In this document: in pieces, positions 32,820-45,700 of the stretch
How positions within the stretch are numbered: the first letter of the stretch is position 1
How the letters are laid out: every line of letters starts with the position of its first letter
Origin: Arenicola marina
Lineage: Eukaryota > Annelida > Polychaeta > Arenicolidae
DNA: 64,000 bases
Direction of reading: 5' to 3'
Assembly: GCA_964019135.1 (NCBI GenBank)
Contig: OZ025249.1
Span: 30,269,759-30,333,758, forward strand
Translations under genes and position numbers: made by a program
Notes under the pieces: model-generated
Told to the model about the DNA's origin: nothing
Seen by the model: only the letters and a program-made list of their open reading frames with translations
Database searches by the model: none

Positions 32820-35800
32820 ATGGCTGGCGGATCGCGTGGCTTGCCGTTACTAGGGATCTTCTGGGTGTCGCTAGGGATCGCCATTGGGGGGTCGCTCCTC
32901 GTGGCGGCCGCCGACACGGTGCTGGATGAGGGGGCCGCAGGGAATAGACTCGCCGGAGCCGCCAAGACCAACATCCTCCGCAACTGGGCTCCTGCTGCGA
33001 CAAATGACTCAGCCTTGCCGGCTCAGTGCCAGAACGACATAGACTACCTTAACTTTGGACTTGCACTGGGAAGAGATTGGGCACTCGAAAGTAAGTTACA
33101 TGCTTTAAGAGCAAATGACACTTATCCTAGTTACCCACTTATCCTAAAGATTTGTCATATTAATTCAACCGTCACTGTAATGGGTCTGGAAGGGATACAT
33201 TTCGACATTGAACTCCAAATTCCGAAATTGTCCTATGTTTGCGGGAATCAGTTTCGTCTACAAGCTGATAACGAGACAACGCGATTACATTACATTGTTC
33301 GCGCTGTGGTATGCGGTAGCGCCCCCATGGATCTCCTGGCAGAGGGCGTTTCGCTTAAACTATAGTCCCTCTGCCCCACGTCAAATTTAACTATCAGAAT
33401 TATCCTTCATACGCGAAAATTAAAATGAATCTCATCGAAGTTATATTCGCAGTTTAGCATGAAATACACTATTATTTAGCATTTACTGTGCTACTGGTAC
33501 GGTACCGGACAAATTGGTTTGGTTTGGATTAATTAAAAGCCATGTTACTTTCGAACTATGTTTTCGAGTTCGATCGAGGTCAAAGGCGTGAAACGCTTTA
33601 AACTTTGATCTCGTGTTATTTTTAACAAAATTCTCGTTTAACCCTTGCATACGACAATCGTACGGCAACGGAATATCTATATTTTTTTCAAATACTGCAC
33701 CAAAAATAAAAAAATCAACCGGAACAAGCCTCGGTTTAACCGGAGGTGGACGGTAACGTGGGGTAGCAGGGACGTGGGACAGAGGGACTATGGCGCAAGC
33801 GTAACGCCCTCTGCCGGGAGATCGGTGGGGTAGAGGTGATGTGAGGAACGAGCTCCCTCTTCTGGCAGAGTGCCCCCCCCCCCCCCCATACGAAGATGTT
33901 CGTCCTCCCATGTTTCTATAATACACACACACACTCCCCGAGGGCATGTCAGAGCTGAGTATCGCCGTCCTAAATTCTATATAGCGAGTGATTCCACCCC
34001 TATTCGTGCCGCAACTTGCACTGATATTTACAGTGGCTGATGCATGGGGAAAGCTGGAATCGGGAATAAACAACGGAGATTTGGTGTGGGAAGGAGACTA
34101 CCATCTATGCAAGCGGACTTACATGGATGCAAGCCCACTTTTCGGCTTCAACAAGACCCAAGCCAAGTACTGTTTCACCCAGTGGTACTACGCAAACAAC
34201 GTGAGTTAGAACCCAGGCTGATTAACGGCGCATTCTCCGCTACGCCATCTTGACTTGTCCTTGTATAAATGATGTAATTAATGGGGGTGGGCAACGGGAG
34301 GTTCGTGTTCTGAGATCACGAAGAATAAATTTCTGTATTCCCGGGTCATGGAAATAAACTCCGCGCATCCAAAGGGAGAGGGCGGATACATGATAAAAAT
34401 TGGCGATTTATCGATACACGGTTATAAAATAGCAAAATTCCCAGTTGACGCTTGATGACAATACCCCATTCCTAGTTCACGAAGAGTTATTTTCCTCATT
34501 CCCAGTTCACGGTGAAATGAAGCCATTCCCGAGGAAAATAAATACCCCGTGCCACCCCCCCCCCCCCCCCCCGCCACCATTAATACGTCTGCAAAGGTGA
34601 TTCGAGCGTTTTTAAAGCAATTACAGTATTAGCAAGGAGAGGAAAGCAAAAAGGTTTGATTTAAAACCGGCCAGTGTTGTTGATGCGTGTAATTAAGATA
34701 CCCTCAAGATAAGGGAAAATTCGTGAACAATGCCGGCCCAACGCGACAGAAAACCCAATTTCCACGTCAGTGGCGTTATTAAAAATCTCTAAGCGATTAT
34801 AAAAACATTGCTGTCGATTCACACCTGACAGGAACTCGCTGGTCTGGGATCGTGTGTGCCGCAGAGCTGCTCGGAGAAAGACATACGGGCAATCATCGAC
34901 GGTAAGTGTTCAACCCTCATATACAGTAAAACCTCAAATAGCGGGTTGGGACTGGATTCCAAATGACGTGTACACGCTATCATTGTGACTATGTCTGAAG
35001 CCAGGGTGTTGATTTGTGGTGTCATTGGGTTTACTATACCTTTTATATTTCACGTGATCTGCATATTGATTGCAGTGACCAGCATGCCATGACGTTTTAC
35101 GTGTCCACCGCTATGACGCATGACGTGTCTCATTGTATGACGCATGACGTGTCCCATCGTATGACGCATTGCGTGTCTCATCGTATGACGCATGCCGTGC
35201 CTACCTGTATGACGCATGACGTGACGACCAGTATGACGTGACCACCATTATGACGTGGCCACCAGTATGACGTATGACGTGACCACCAGTTTGAAGCATG
35301 ACGTGCCTCATCGTATGACGCATGACGTGTCCACCCGTATGACGCATTGCGTGTCCCATCGTATGACGCATGACGTGTCTCCCGTATGACACATGACGTG
35401 ACCACCAGTATGACACATGACGTGACCACCAGTATGACGTATAACGTGACCGCCAGTATGATGAATGACGTGTCCACCCGTATGACGTGTGCCGTGTGTC
35501 GTGTGGCGTGTATTTTAACATTATGACGTGAAACGTGTCGACCAATGTGACGTTTGGCGTGTAGCGAGTATAACGTGTCGTCCTGTGTGACGTGTGTCGT
35601 GTTAACCAGGATGACGTATTCACTAGTACGGCATGTCAACTCGTATGACGTGTGACGTCTCTTCTATAATAATGACGTGTAACGTGTCGACCAATGTGAC
35701 GTGTCGACCCGTGTCGACCAGTGTGACGTGTCGACCAATGTGACGTGTCGACCAGAGTGCCGTGTCGACCAGTGTGACGTGTCGACCAAAGCAACATGCC

Positions 35801-36746
35801 GCCCAGTGTGACGTGTCGACCAGTGACGTGACGTGTCGACCAGTGTGACGTTTCGTGTCGACCAGTGTGACGTGTCGACCAATGTGACGTGTCGACCAAT
35901 GTGACGTGTCGACCAGAGTGCCGTGTCGATCAGTGTGACGTGTCGACCAGTGTGACGTGTCGACCAATGTGACGTGTCGACCAGTGTGACGTGTCGACCA
36001 ATGTGACGTGTCGACCAGAGTGACGTGACGTGTCGACCAGTGTGACGTGTCGTGTCAACCAGTGTGACGTGTCGTGTCAAGCAGCGTGACGTGTCGTGTC
36101 AAGCAGTACGACGTGTAGACCAGTGTGACGTGTCGACCAGTGTGACGTGTCGACCATTGTGACGTGACGTGTCGACCATTGTGACGTGACGTGTCGACCA
36201 TAGTGACGTGACGTGTCGACCAGTGTGACGTGACGTGTCGACCAGTGTGACGTGACGTGTCGACCAGTGTGACGTGTCGTGTCAAGCAGTGAGACGTGTA
36301 GACCAGTGTGACGTGTCGACCAGTGTGACGTGTCGACCATAGTGACGTGACGTGTCGACCAGTGTGACGTGACGTGTCGACCAGTGTGACGTGTCGACCA
36401 GTGTGACGAGCCGACCAGGGCGCCGTGTCGACCATAGTGACGTGACCTGTCGACCATTGTGACGTGACGTGTCGACCATAGTGACGTGACCTGTCGACCA
36501 TTGTGACGTGACGTGTCGACCATAGTGACGTGACCTGTCGACCAGTGTGACGTGACGTGTCGACCAATGTGACGTGTCGGCCAGTATGACGTATCGACCA
36601 AGTAATACTTTCCGAGTAACACTATGCGTTCCGGCTTCAGGTTACCATATCATATTGCCTATTCTACCCTGGCGCACGATCACCCGCTGCTATGGAACAC
36701 GGGAACAGCCGCCGATCACAGACGACGTCCCTGCCATGGCCTCGAT
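32820..36746 (+). CDS. nrf-6: nrf-6-like exons 1-4: signal peptide and NRF domain
   Basis: Exon 1 encodes MAGGSRGLPLLGIFWVSLG, a hydrophobic signal, and CQNDIDYLNFGLALGRDWAL. Exon 2 encodes ADAWGKLESGINNGDLVWEG, then DYHLCKRTY and KYCFTQWYYANN. Exon 3 encodes LAGLGSCVPQSCSEKDIRAI. Exon 4 encodes RTITRCYGTREQPPITD. The DAWGK...SGI and LGxCVPxSCS motifs are diagnostic of the extracellular NRF domain, and the cysteines probably pair as disulfides. All joins keep phase. Confidence 0.92.
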
Positions 36747-39700
36747 GTGAGTACTACAGCTAGGCTCTGCCACACCCCCACCTCCACTCGCTCCATGTGG
36801 GGCTGTAAACGGTTAATGTAAGCTTGGCAGGGGTTGGTCAACAGGGTCAACGCGCTCTGCCTCTTTCGAATATTCTCATTGGCTGTGGTAACTGAGTGCG
36901 ATGCATCATGGCCGCCGTTGACAAAGTTTTTGAGTCAGTAAAACAGTTTTGGCTCAAATTTCGCGAAAATCAAGAATGTTTACTTACCGGTTCAGCGGGG
37001 TGGCCGGAATTCCGTACAGTGAATTTAACCGTTTACAGACCCAATGTGAGTGAGCTGGCCACGTTCGCTGGGAACCAGCCTGCCTGTCCGAAACAGACCG
37101 CTGGTAACGGGTATTCTCCATTTTAGAAAGGGCCGGAATTCCGGCCTTTTTCCTTAGTCGCCAAATTTAAAAAAACATAACTGATGTTCCCATACTGCAC
37201 CTCATAAGTGTTTCTATATACCTTCACGAGACCTCGCATTGTAGTTTATCTAAGGAAATATCTAATTACGACATATGCTGACTTATAAGACGGAGGTCTG
37301 ACCTCGAAACCATGGAAATTCAGAGTGGAATTTAATCGACTGATGAATGCAACTGATCGTGAGACCTTGCGGAGAGGAGACAGTATGAACATGATCAAGT
37401 TCGAGATTGCGGGTAGGTGTCCGACGCCTTACCACGTGTTTTAAATTATGAAAAAGAAAGAAAAAAGTTACATACGTTTGTACGTGCGTGCGCGTCCGTC
37501 TTCCCTCCTTTGCAATACTACATTTCAATAATGAACGTGTGTTTTAGATCTTTTCTAGCTGACCATTAAACACATGGAGTATTACCGAATTGTACTACAG
37601 GATGTCATGTCATTTTGTGGTAAAAGGATGAAATTTGGCTCACATGTTACAAATTCATGTCTAATCGAATTTAGTTAATTGTTGAGTCATATTTGATCAC
37701 CGGCGGCCATGTTTTTAAATGGTGGACAATTTCACCAATTTTAAGCGATATCTTGGACTCACAGTAAGAAGGATAAAACTGTTATTTTGATGTCTGTCCA
37801 TGTTCAGGTGTCCAGGTTTTTGTGTAAGCAAAGGTTAAATAGGTCCTCACTGGATATTCAAGAACAACGCATCAGCCATTTCCCTATGTAGGGACCCTGC
37901 GCCTCTAAGTTTTTAAGACATTGAGCATGTTTGCTGGCCTTTGTCCGCCATCGTGGAGCTAGGGGATGCGTTGCACCTAGATACACACAAATATCTTTTG
38001 TTTAATTCAGCGACCTCGAAAACCTATGCATAAACATAAACCAAATTAGTTCGATCGTCGATTTGCGAGATATTGAGCTTTTTTTTGGGTAGTTTTGCCC
38101 GTCCAAAGCCGCCAGGGGTAAAGTCGACCTGACACAAGCTAAATTTAAATACAAGGATATTAAGGACAAGTGTGCTAACTTTCATGCTTTTACCACCAAA
38201 TGCACAACTCGAGCTAATTTGTCGTTTAGCCGCTGAACTATCACGGAATATAGGCAATGTTTCCGTTTCGTCAACACAATTATAACCAGTAATGACGACG
38301 AGGACGACATCAGCTTCGTATAATATTGGCCAAAATATCCTCCTCCCGGCAAACAAATTCAATGTCTCTCTATTCCTAATCTCTATGTTTCATATGCTAT
38401 GTGAAATCCAAATTATGATCCAATTTACTTCACATTGTAATATGTTTTTAAATAATAGGACATATGTCCAACTCATGTAAAGACATGTATACAACAATTT
38501 TACGGTTAATTTCTTGAAGATATGAAAATTCATTTTGACTTACCATAGTAGCTGCACGACCACTGGCGCTCGACCAATCACGGAGGCTTAAAAAGTACGA
38601 GTTACCGGCCTAGTATGCTGCGAGAAGCTCTAGGCCGGTTCCCAGCCTAGCTGGCCACGCAGCGGGGGGCTGTGGAGGAGACTACTACAGCTTCCGCCCT
38701 GGGGAGAGTGGTTAAAGCGTCCTGGGCCCGTATTCTCAAACGAGTTGCGATCTTCGCAACTTGACTTCCTCGCAAATATTGCTGCGAAAAATCGCAAAAG
38801 TAGCGTTTCATCGCAAGTGGTATTCTCGAAAAGTTAAGAAAAAGATCTTCCTAAGTTTCATCGCAAAATTTGCGATGTGTTCAAACGTCTCGCAACTAGT
38901 CGCAACTAGTCAGTAATCATGGTGGCAATCTTCATGGCGAGTCACTTATTTCGACGAAGGCTCCGACAGCGAATCGTTAGGCTTCGTGAAGATCCATTCA
39001 CGAATCTCAACAACAATAAGGTGTTTATATGGATATGTTGTGGTATCATTATCAGGCCGCAGTGCACCTAAAATAGCGTCTTTGTTCCAATCTAAGCGCG
39101 CGTGGCTAATTAAGTGACGTCAAATGTATTGTGACGCAATGCATCAAAGATGTTACTTAGCAGCGAACTATACCTACAAGTGACACCGACACCCCCCCCC
39201 CCCTCCACCATCAACTGCTTTAGTCACCTATATCATTATATTTAGGATAAAGCGGAGAAAATCGAAGCGAGACATTTATATTATCATATAAATAAATTTA
39301 GATCTAATACATCTACAGCAATAAAGTTATCTGTTAATGTGCATTCAAAATTAACCCTAGTCGAAGCGATGGTTTTGGCGCTGTACGTAAGTGCCTCGAA
39401 TATGTTACGCTCCATATGCAACAAAACAATAATTGCTCATACGATTTCTGTAATATATGGCATGTCACTTGATCATGGCAATCCCTTTAAAGTGCGGAAA
39501 TTTCTGCAAAATCGAGGCGACTGTTTTTGCGTATTCGCTGAAATAATATTGATGTCTGGAATCGCGGATTGCACGTGAATGTAATAAGATATATCTATCA
39601 ATGTTGCTGTGAATGTGTCGCTTCGATTTTCCTAAACTTCTAGCATTTTATCTAAATTTGTCCTGGTGGAGTGACAAGCTAAGTTGAACAGCAAGTGAAT

Positions 39701-42700
39701 GGGCGAAGTCGATATCGCTTATGTCTAAGTTTGCTATTCTGTGACAACTCTACATTCGACCATTTACTACATATATTTTACCATGTTTATGCACTCCGAC
39801 AATTTGGGTATCCATGGTACATACATATGGCTTTACCAGTACATCTACAATGCCCCGCCCCTTCCCATAATCCTTGCTCTTGCTAGCAAGGCGAAGTGAT
39901 GAGCGTGATGTGCACTCATGATTTTTGCAACTTTGTATCGTTTATTTCTTTATTGACGTCATATCGAGCGTCACGACCAGCGAGCACGCTGCCATTCTTG
40001 CATAACTGTTATTTGGCTAATTGTAGCATACAATTACAAAATGTGATTCCGACTGACCGAGTTGGGGCCTGCATGTCAGAGATCGTATACTATAGGGAAT
40101 AATCTCTCTGATTATATATATATGCTAAATTAATCCGCCCCTGGGGGCCGGCATGCGAGTTGCGTCGCCTGCCTACCCCCGGAGGTGGATTAATTTAGTT
40201 AATGAGGATTGAATCGGCAAATTTAAAGATTCGAGATTCAGAATTTAATTGTAAGATTGGGCTCACTTATTTCTTGCTATGCTGCTTGTTTGCTGTTATA
40301 TGAGATACGGAGCATATGTTGAATTATCCAGTCCAGACAATAATATGACAATAGCGCGAGTTTGCGGGGCGCCAATAAAATGCCTAACGCCAAGCAAAAC
40401 TCGCGCTATTACTATTATTACGAGTTGAATTTAAATTTAAGGCGTTGACTTGTCTCTGCTTCTTTGGTTTAATTTCCGCATGCAACGACAAAAGTAAAGC
40501 ATTTTGGGACTGACTGTCCGCAAATCGCAAGCCTTTCCACATATAGTTGGCCAGTCGCCTTTTTATGCCATATATATGTTGCCAAGAAACATAGCATGTG
40601 CAACTAGGCAACTAGTCATGGAAGCGGGCTATTTAAAGCTATAACTACAATTCTTTTGTGCGTGACGTCATGTTTCATTGTTCTATGCATGGTTGTCGAT
40701 TGCATGGGCAGCAGGGCGGTTTGGGTCAGAATACGGCATTTTAGAGGCCTTCAGATGTAACGCTATTGTACTAGTTAACATGCCCACCAACTCGTAATAA
40801 TTCTTATTTTAAAATTTATTTTGAACAATTTTTTGTGTGGAAATGTTTATAGATCTATATTTTGCGTGCGCTTTCGTTCATGTTCACGTACGTGTTTCGT
40901 CACAGAGACTACCCATACTTTGTTTCAAGTAATGGCGCGACTGCACGTTGTAAAGATTTGTTTCTGCTACACCATGTATACCATGTATACAGTGGTATCA
41001 ACACGCAAAAAACTAAGTTACTAACAGCCTCCTACACTCATTTGAGTGGTTCAGGTTGGAAGCATGACACGTTTAGTCGCGCCGTCACGGCGTCAGTTGT
41101 CAAAGTGCCTCAGTGCTAAAGTCTAATTAATGGATTACAATGTTACAAGATCTTAAATAACCTGAGATAGTGTCTGCATGGTCTGTGCTAGTGGATTACC
41201 ATGACCAAGCGTCCCACCCGTGACCGTGTCTCGTAGATCTATTCATGATATTGGATACTATATAAATCTGCAACATGCAACGACGACAGCGTCACTTACG
41301 CTTGCCAATGTAAGTTAGGCTAATGTGCGTAAGTAGTTTAGCTTACTTTGCCTTGATATTGATAAACATGCCATACCATAGGTATAGAATGGTCGCATAT
41401 TGTCCTGAGCTTAATTTAAATTTAGGCCTGTCGTCCGCCCATTACAGCCTCAGACATATTTGCCAGTCCCCCCCCCCCCCCCCACCTCCCTCGTCATATT
41501 TCTGGAGTTTTATGTCTATTCACATTTGCAAATACTAAATGTTAATGCCCAATACATGTTAATATCCACCACTGCAAAAAAGCGCGCGTTCGTTTAGACC
41601 AGTTGCTACGAGAAAATTATCCCTGACAACCGCGAAAAACTACTTGCGAAACTTCGTAGTTGCGATAAATCACAAAAATTTCGAGAATAGGAACTTGCGA
41701 TTTTTCGCAGCTACGATTTTTCGCAAATATTTCTTCTTAAATATTGCGATGATCGCAACTTGTTCGAGAATACGGGCCCTGAATAACCAACCAACCATCC
41801 ACCCTGGGGAGAGCCGGTCGTTAACACAACGCGCGGTTGGATGAAGACGCTGGTTCATTGTTGGAAATGAAATTAAATTAATTGTTGTTTTATGCCACTT
41901 TTGTGCACGGGTTGTTTGTTATTGACTTAGCTGGTTCTTTCATTCGGCTTACCGAGTTTCTTGGGAGCTAATGAGATGTCTCTCTGGTAAAATTGAGGCT
42001 TCTCTCCCGTCTGAGCGCCACAGCAGCGCCATGGGAGTCAAAAACGAGTTGAATTGTATTTAGTTGGTGCTTTCATTCGACGAAACACGTATTTTGACAA
42101 GGTGGGGGTGTAGGGGTGTGGGGGTGTGGGGAGTCCGGGAGCGGAGGCCAAGCTGGAGAATGTGAATGGAATAGGATCACATTTGTGAAGACTGGTGTGA
42201 AGAATTATAGCCCGGTCCCACCACATTAATTAAAGCTTCTCTTACAGCAAGATTCCATCTGCACTATAACTTTCATCATGTTCTTTTTTCAAAACGTACT
42301 TGACATAGTGCCAGCTCTTAAAGAAATCTTTGCTTTATCACTTCAACAGGATTGGTTGTACACCAATACATTAGCATACATTTATCAAATTATTTAAAGT
42401 GTCGATGTTAATATTATGTATTAATATCCCAACATACCTTTTATCCTGTTCCGTGATCCCCCGTTGCAGCGCGGTGCTCTGTTTCTTCGGACTGATCTGC
42501 CTCATGGCCACACTGTATGACGTCATCACCTACAAGAAGAGGCATCGCACAAACAAGGTCCAGGACAAACCCTCGCGAATCGTCACGAAATCCAACTCCG
42601 TCGACGGTCCGGCTGGCTCGGTCGCCTCGGTCGGCTTGCAAACTTTCCAGATACTGGAGGGGAGCGACAGTCCGCAATCGAACGGCGTCGTTGCGGACAA

Positions 42701-45700
42701 AAAGATGGCTGGTGTTGACAACATGGCTTTCAGTGAGGATACCCAGGGACCCGTTTACCTTGAACTTACGACTGGCGGCGAGTTCACCGTGAGAAAGAAC
42801 GGGACGGGCGGTGGAGGCATTGCAGCAGCGAACGGGACCGGGGATGGCGCTGGAGGCACTCCAGCTACAAACGGGACGGCGATCGCTGTGGCTGCGATGG
42901 GAGAGGCTGTGGAGACGGTGGTGGGCGCAATGGATGCACCGAGGGCCTACCAACCAAGTAAGTTATTTCTTAAAGCAATATGTTGTTAATTGTTATATTA
43001 AGCTTACCTATCTCTTCTCCATGTCAAATAAGTAATTAGTCTTGAATTTAAATCCTAAAAGCCTGTGGGCTATCCGGAAAAAATTTGTTCACCAGAGCAG
43101 AAGTTGCCAGCCGGCTTGACATTTTTGCGCCCCTGTTCGCTGTTCGGTATTCTGTGTGATGTCGACTGCGAATCGCTAGGACGTCAGCGTGCGCAGTTTT
43201 ATGTTGAAATTGTTGTTTTACAGACTGACTGAAATATAAAACATATATGCATCATAATTTTGAGATACTTTTAGTCTTGATTCTAGAATTTAAAAATCTA
43301 AGATGGTGCATGTAAATACGCTGCTTTAACTGAGGCGTCACCGATACCAGCAAGATATGGCGTCAAATATACATATAGAGGTCGGCATTGATTTCATAAA
43401 CCTTACTTACCATCTTAGGTGGGGGGGGGGGAGCAAGGCCGGAGGGGTCGTCTTCTCAGATAACGAAGAAGAAATGGCTATATGCCCAGGTCACGATGGA
43501 TTAAAAAGAGAACTCTTCTAGAATCAGAACACGCCACATTACATCATTCTAGTGGGTGTCTGGTCACTTACTGCAAAATGACGAAATAGTTGTTTCAGGC
43601 CCGTTTTGTGCACACGATGGCTCAATTTGGCCAAGGATCGAGCTAGCCTCTGGGGACAATGCGTCAATTGGATGAAATATGTGCCACTGAGTTAAGTTTT
43701 CGCTAAAATCCATTAACGGGAGCGTGTTCTGTATTCCTAAAAATGTCCAGGCAGTGAATTACACACGGAGCCGTACACACAGAGTCGTACACACAGAGCC
43801 GTACACACAGAGCCGTACACACAGAGCCGTACAGAGCCGTACACACAGAGCCGTACACACGGAGTCGTACACACGCAGCCCTACACACAGAGCCGGACAC
43901 ACAGAGCCGTACACACAGAGCCGTACACACAGAGCCGTACACACAGAGCCGTACACACAGAGCCGCACACTCAGAGCCGTATACACAGAGCCGTATACAC
44001 AGAGCCGTACACACAGAGCCGTACACATGGAGCCGTACACATGGAGCCGTACACTCAGAGCCGTACACACGGAGCCGTGTACACGGAGCCGTACACACAG
44101 AGCCGTACACACGGAGCCGTACACTCAGAGCCGTACACAGAGCCGTACACAACGAGCCGTACACACAGAGCCGTACACAGAGCCGGACACGACGAGCCGT
44201 GCACACAGAGCCGTACACAGAGCCGTACACAACGAGCCGTACACACAGAGCCGTACACACAGAGCCGTACACACAGAGCCGTACAAAAAGAGCCGTACAC
44301 AACGAGCAGTACACAAAGAGCCGTACACACAGTGCCGTACACAACGAGCCGTACGCACAGAGCCGTACACACAGAGCCGTGCACACAGAGCGGCACACTT
44401 AGAGCCGCACACACAGAGCCGTACACACAGAGCCGTACACACAGAGCCGTACACACAGAGCCCGTACACTCAGAGCCGTATACACAGAGCCGTACACTCA
44501 GAGCCGTACACACAGAGCCGTACACACAGAGCCGTACACACAGAGCCATACACACAGAGCCGTACACAAAGAGCCGTACACTCAGAGCCGTACACACAGA
44601 GCCGTACAGAGCCGTACACACAGAGCCGTACACACGGAGCCGTACACACGCAGCCCTACACACAGAGCCGGACACACAGAGTCGTACACACAGAGCCGTA
44701 CACACAGAGCCGTACACACAGAGCCGTACACACAGAGCCGTACACACAGAGCCGCACACTCAGAGCCGTATACACAGAGCCGTATACACAGAGCCGTACA
44801 CACAGAGTCGTACACATGGAGCCGTACACATGGAGCCGTACACAAAGAGCCTTACACACAGAGCCGTACACACAGAGCCGTACACAGAGCCGTACACAAC
44901 GATCTGTACACACAGAGCCGTACACAACGAGCCGTACCCACAGAGCCGTACACAGAGCCGTACACAACGAGCCGTACACACAGAGCCGTACACTCAGAGC
45001 CGTACACACGGAGCCGTGCACACGGAGCCGTACACACAGAGGCGTACACACGGAGCCGTACACTCAGAGCCGTACACAGAGCCGTACACAACGAGCCGTA
45101 CACACAGACCCGTACACAGAGACGTACACAACGAGCCGTGCACACAGAGCCGTACACAGAGCCGTACACAACGAGCCGTACACACAGAGTCGTACACACA
45201 GAGCCGTACACAACGAGCAGTACACAAAGAGCCGTACACACAATGCCGTACACAACGAGCCGTACGCACAGAGCCGCACACACAGAGCCGTGCACACATA
45301 GCCGAACACAACGAGTTGTACACTTAGAGCCGTACACAACGAGCCGTGCAAACAGAGCCGTACACACAGAGCCGTACACAGAGCCGTACACAACGAGCCG
45401 TGCACAGAGCCGTACACAACGAGCCGTACACACAGAGCCGTACACACAAGAGCCGTACACACAGAGCCGTACACACAGAGCCGTACACAACGAGCCGTAC
45501 ACAAGGAGCCGTACACACAGTGCCGTACACAACGAGCCGTACGCAACAAAGCCGTACACACAGAGCCGTGCACATAGAGCCGTACACAACGAGCCGTAGA
45601 CACAGTGCCGTACACAAAGAGCCGTACACAAAGAGCCGTACACACAGAGCCGTACACAGAGCCGTACACAACCAGCCGTACCCACAGAGCCGTACACAGA

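Larger units (their letters stand above)
38725..41778. mobile_element. Harbinger-type DNA transposon remnant with CTG target duplication
   Basis: The ends are ggcccgtattctcaaacgag and the reverse complement of its partner (ending gagaatacgggcc). The inverted similarity extends inward for roughly 100 bp through repeated cgcaa/ttgcg motifs. Flanking CTG at 38722-38724 and 41779-41781 is the CWG 3-bp duplication typical of PIF/Harbinger. Removing the element restores the SINE tail agcgtcctgaataaccaacc. The 3054-bp body holds a HARBI1-like N-terminal fragment but no intact transposase. Confidence 0.78.

Noticed and set aside
35178..36622. Minus-strand ORFs rich in WSTRHTGRHVTLVDTS
   Set aside because: They are translations of the 17-bp TGACGTGTCGACCA array, open in overlapping frames, with no unique sequence.
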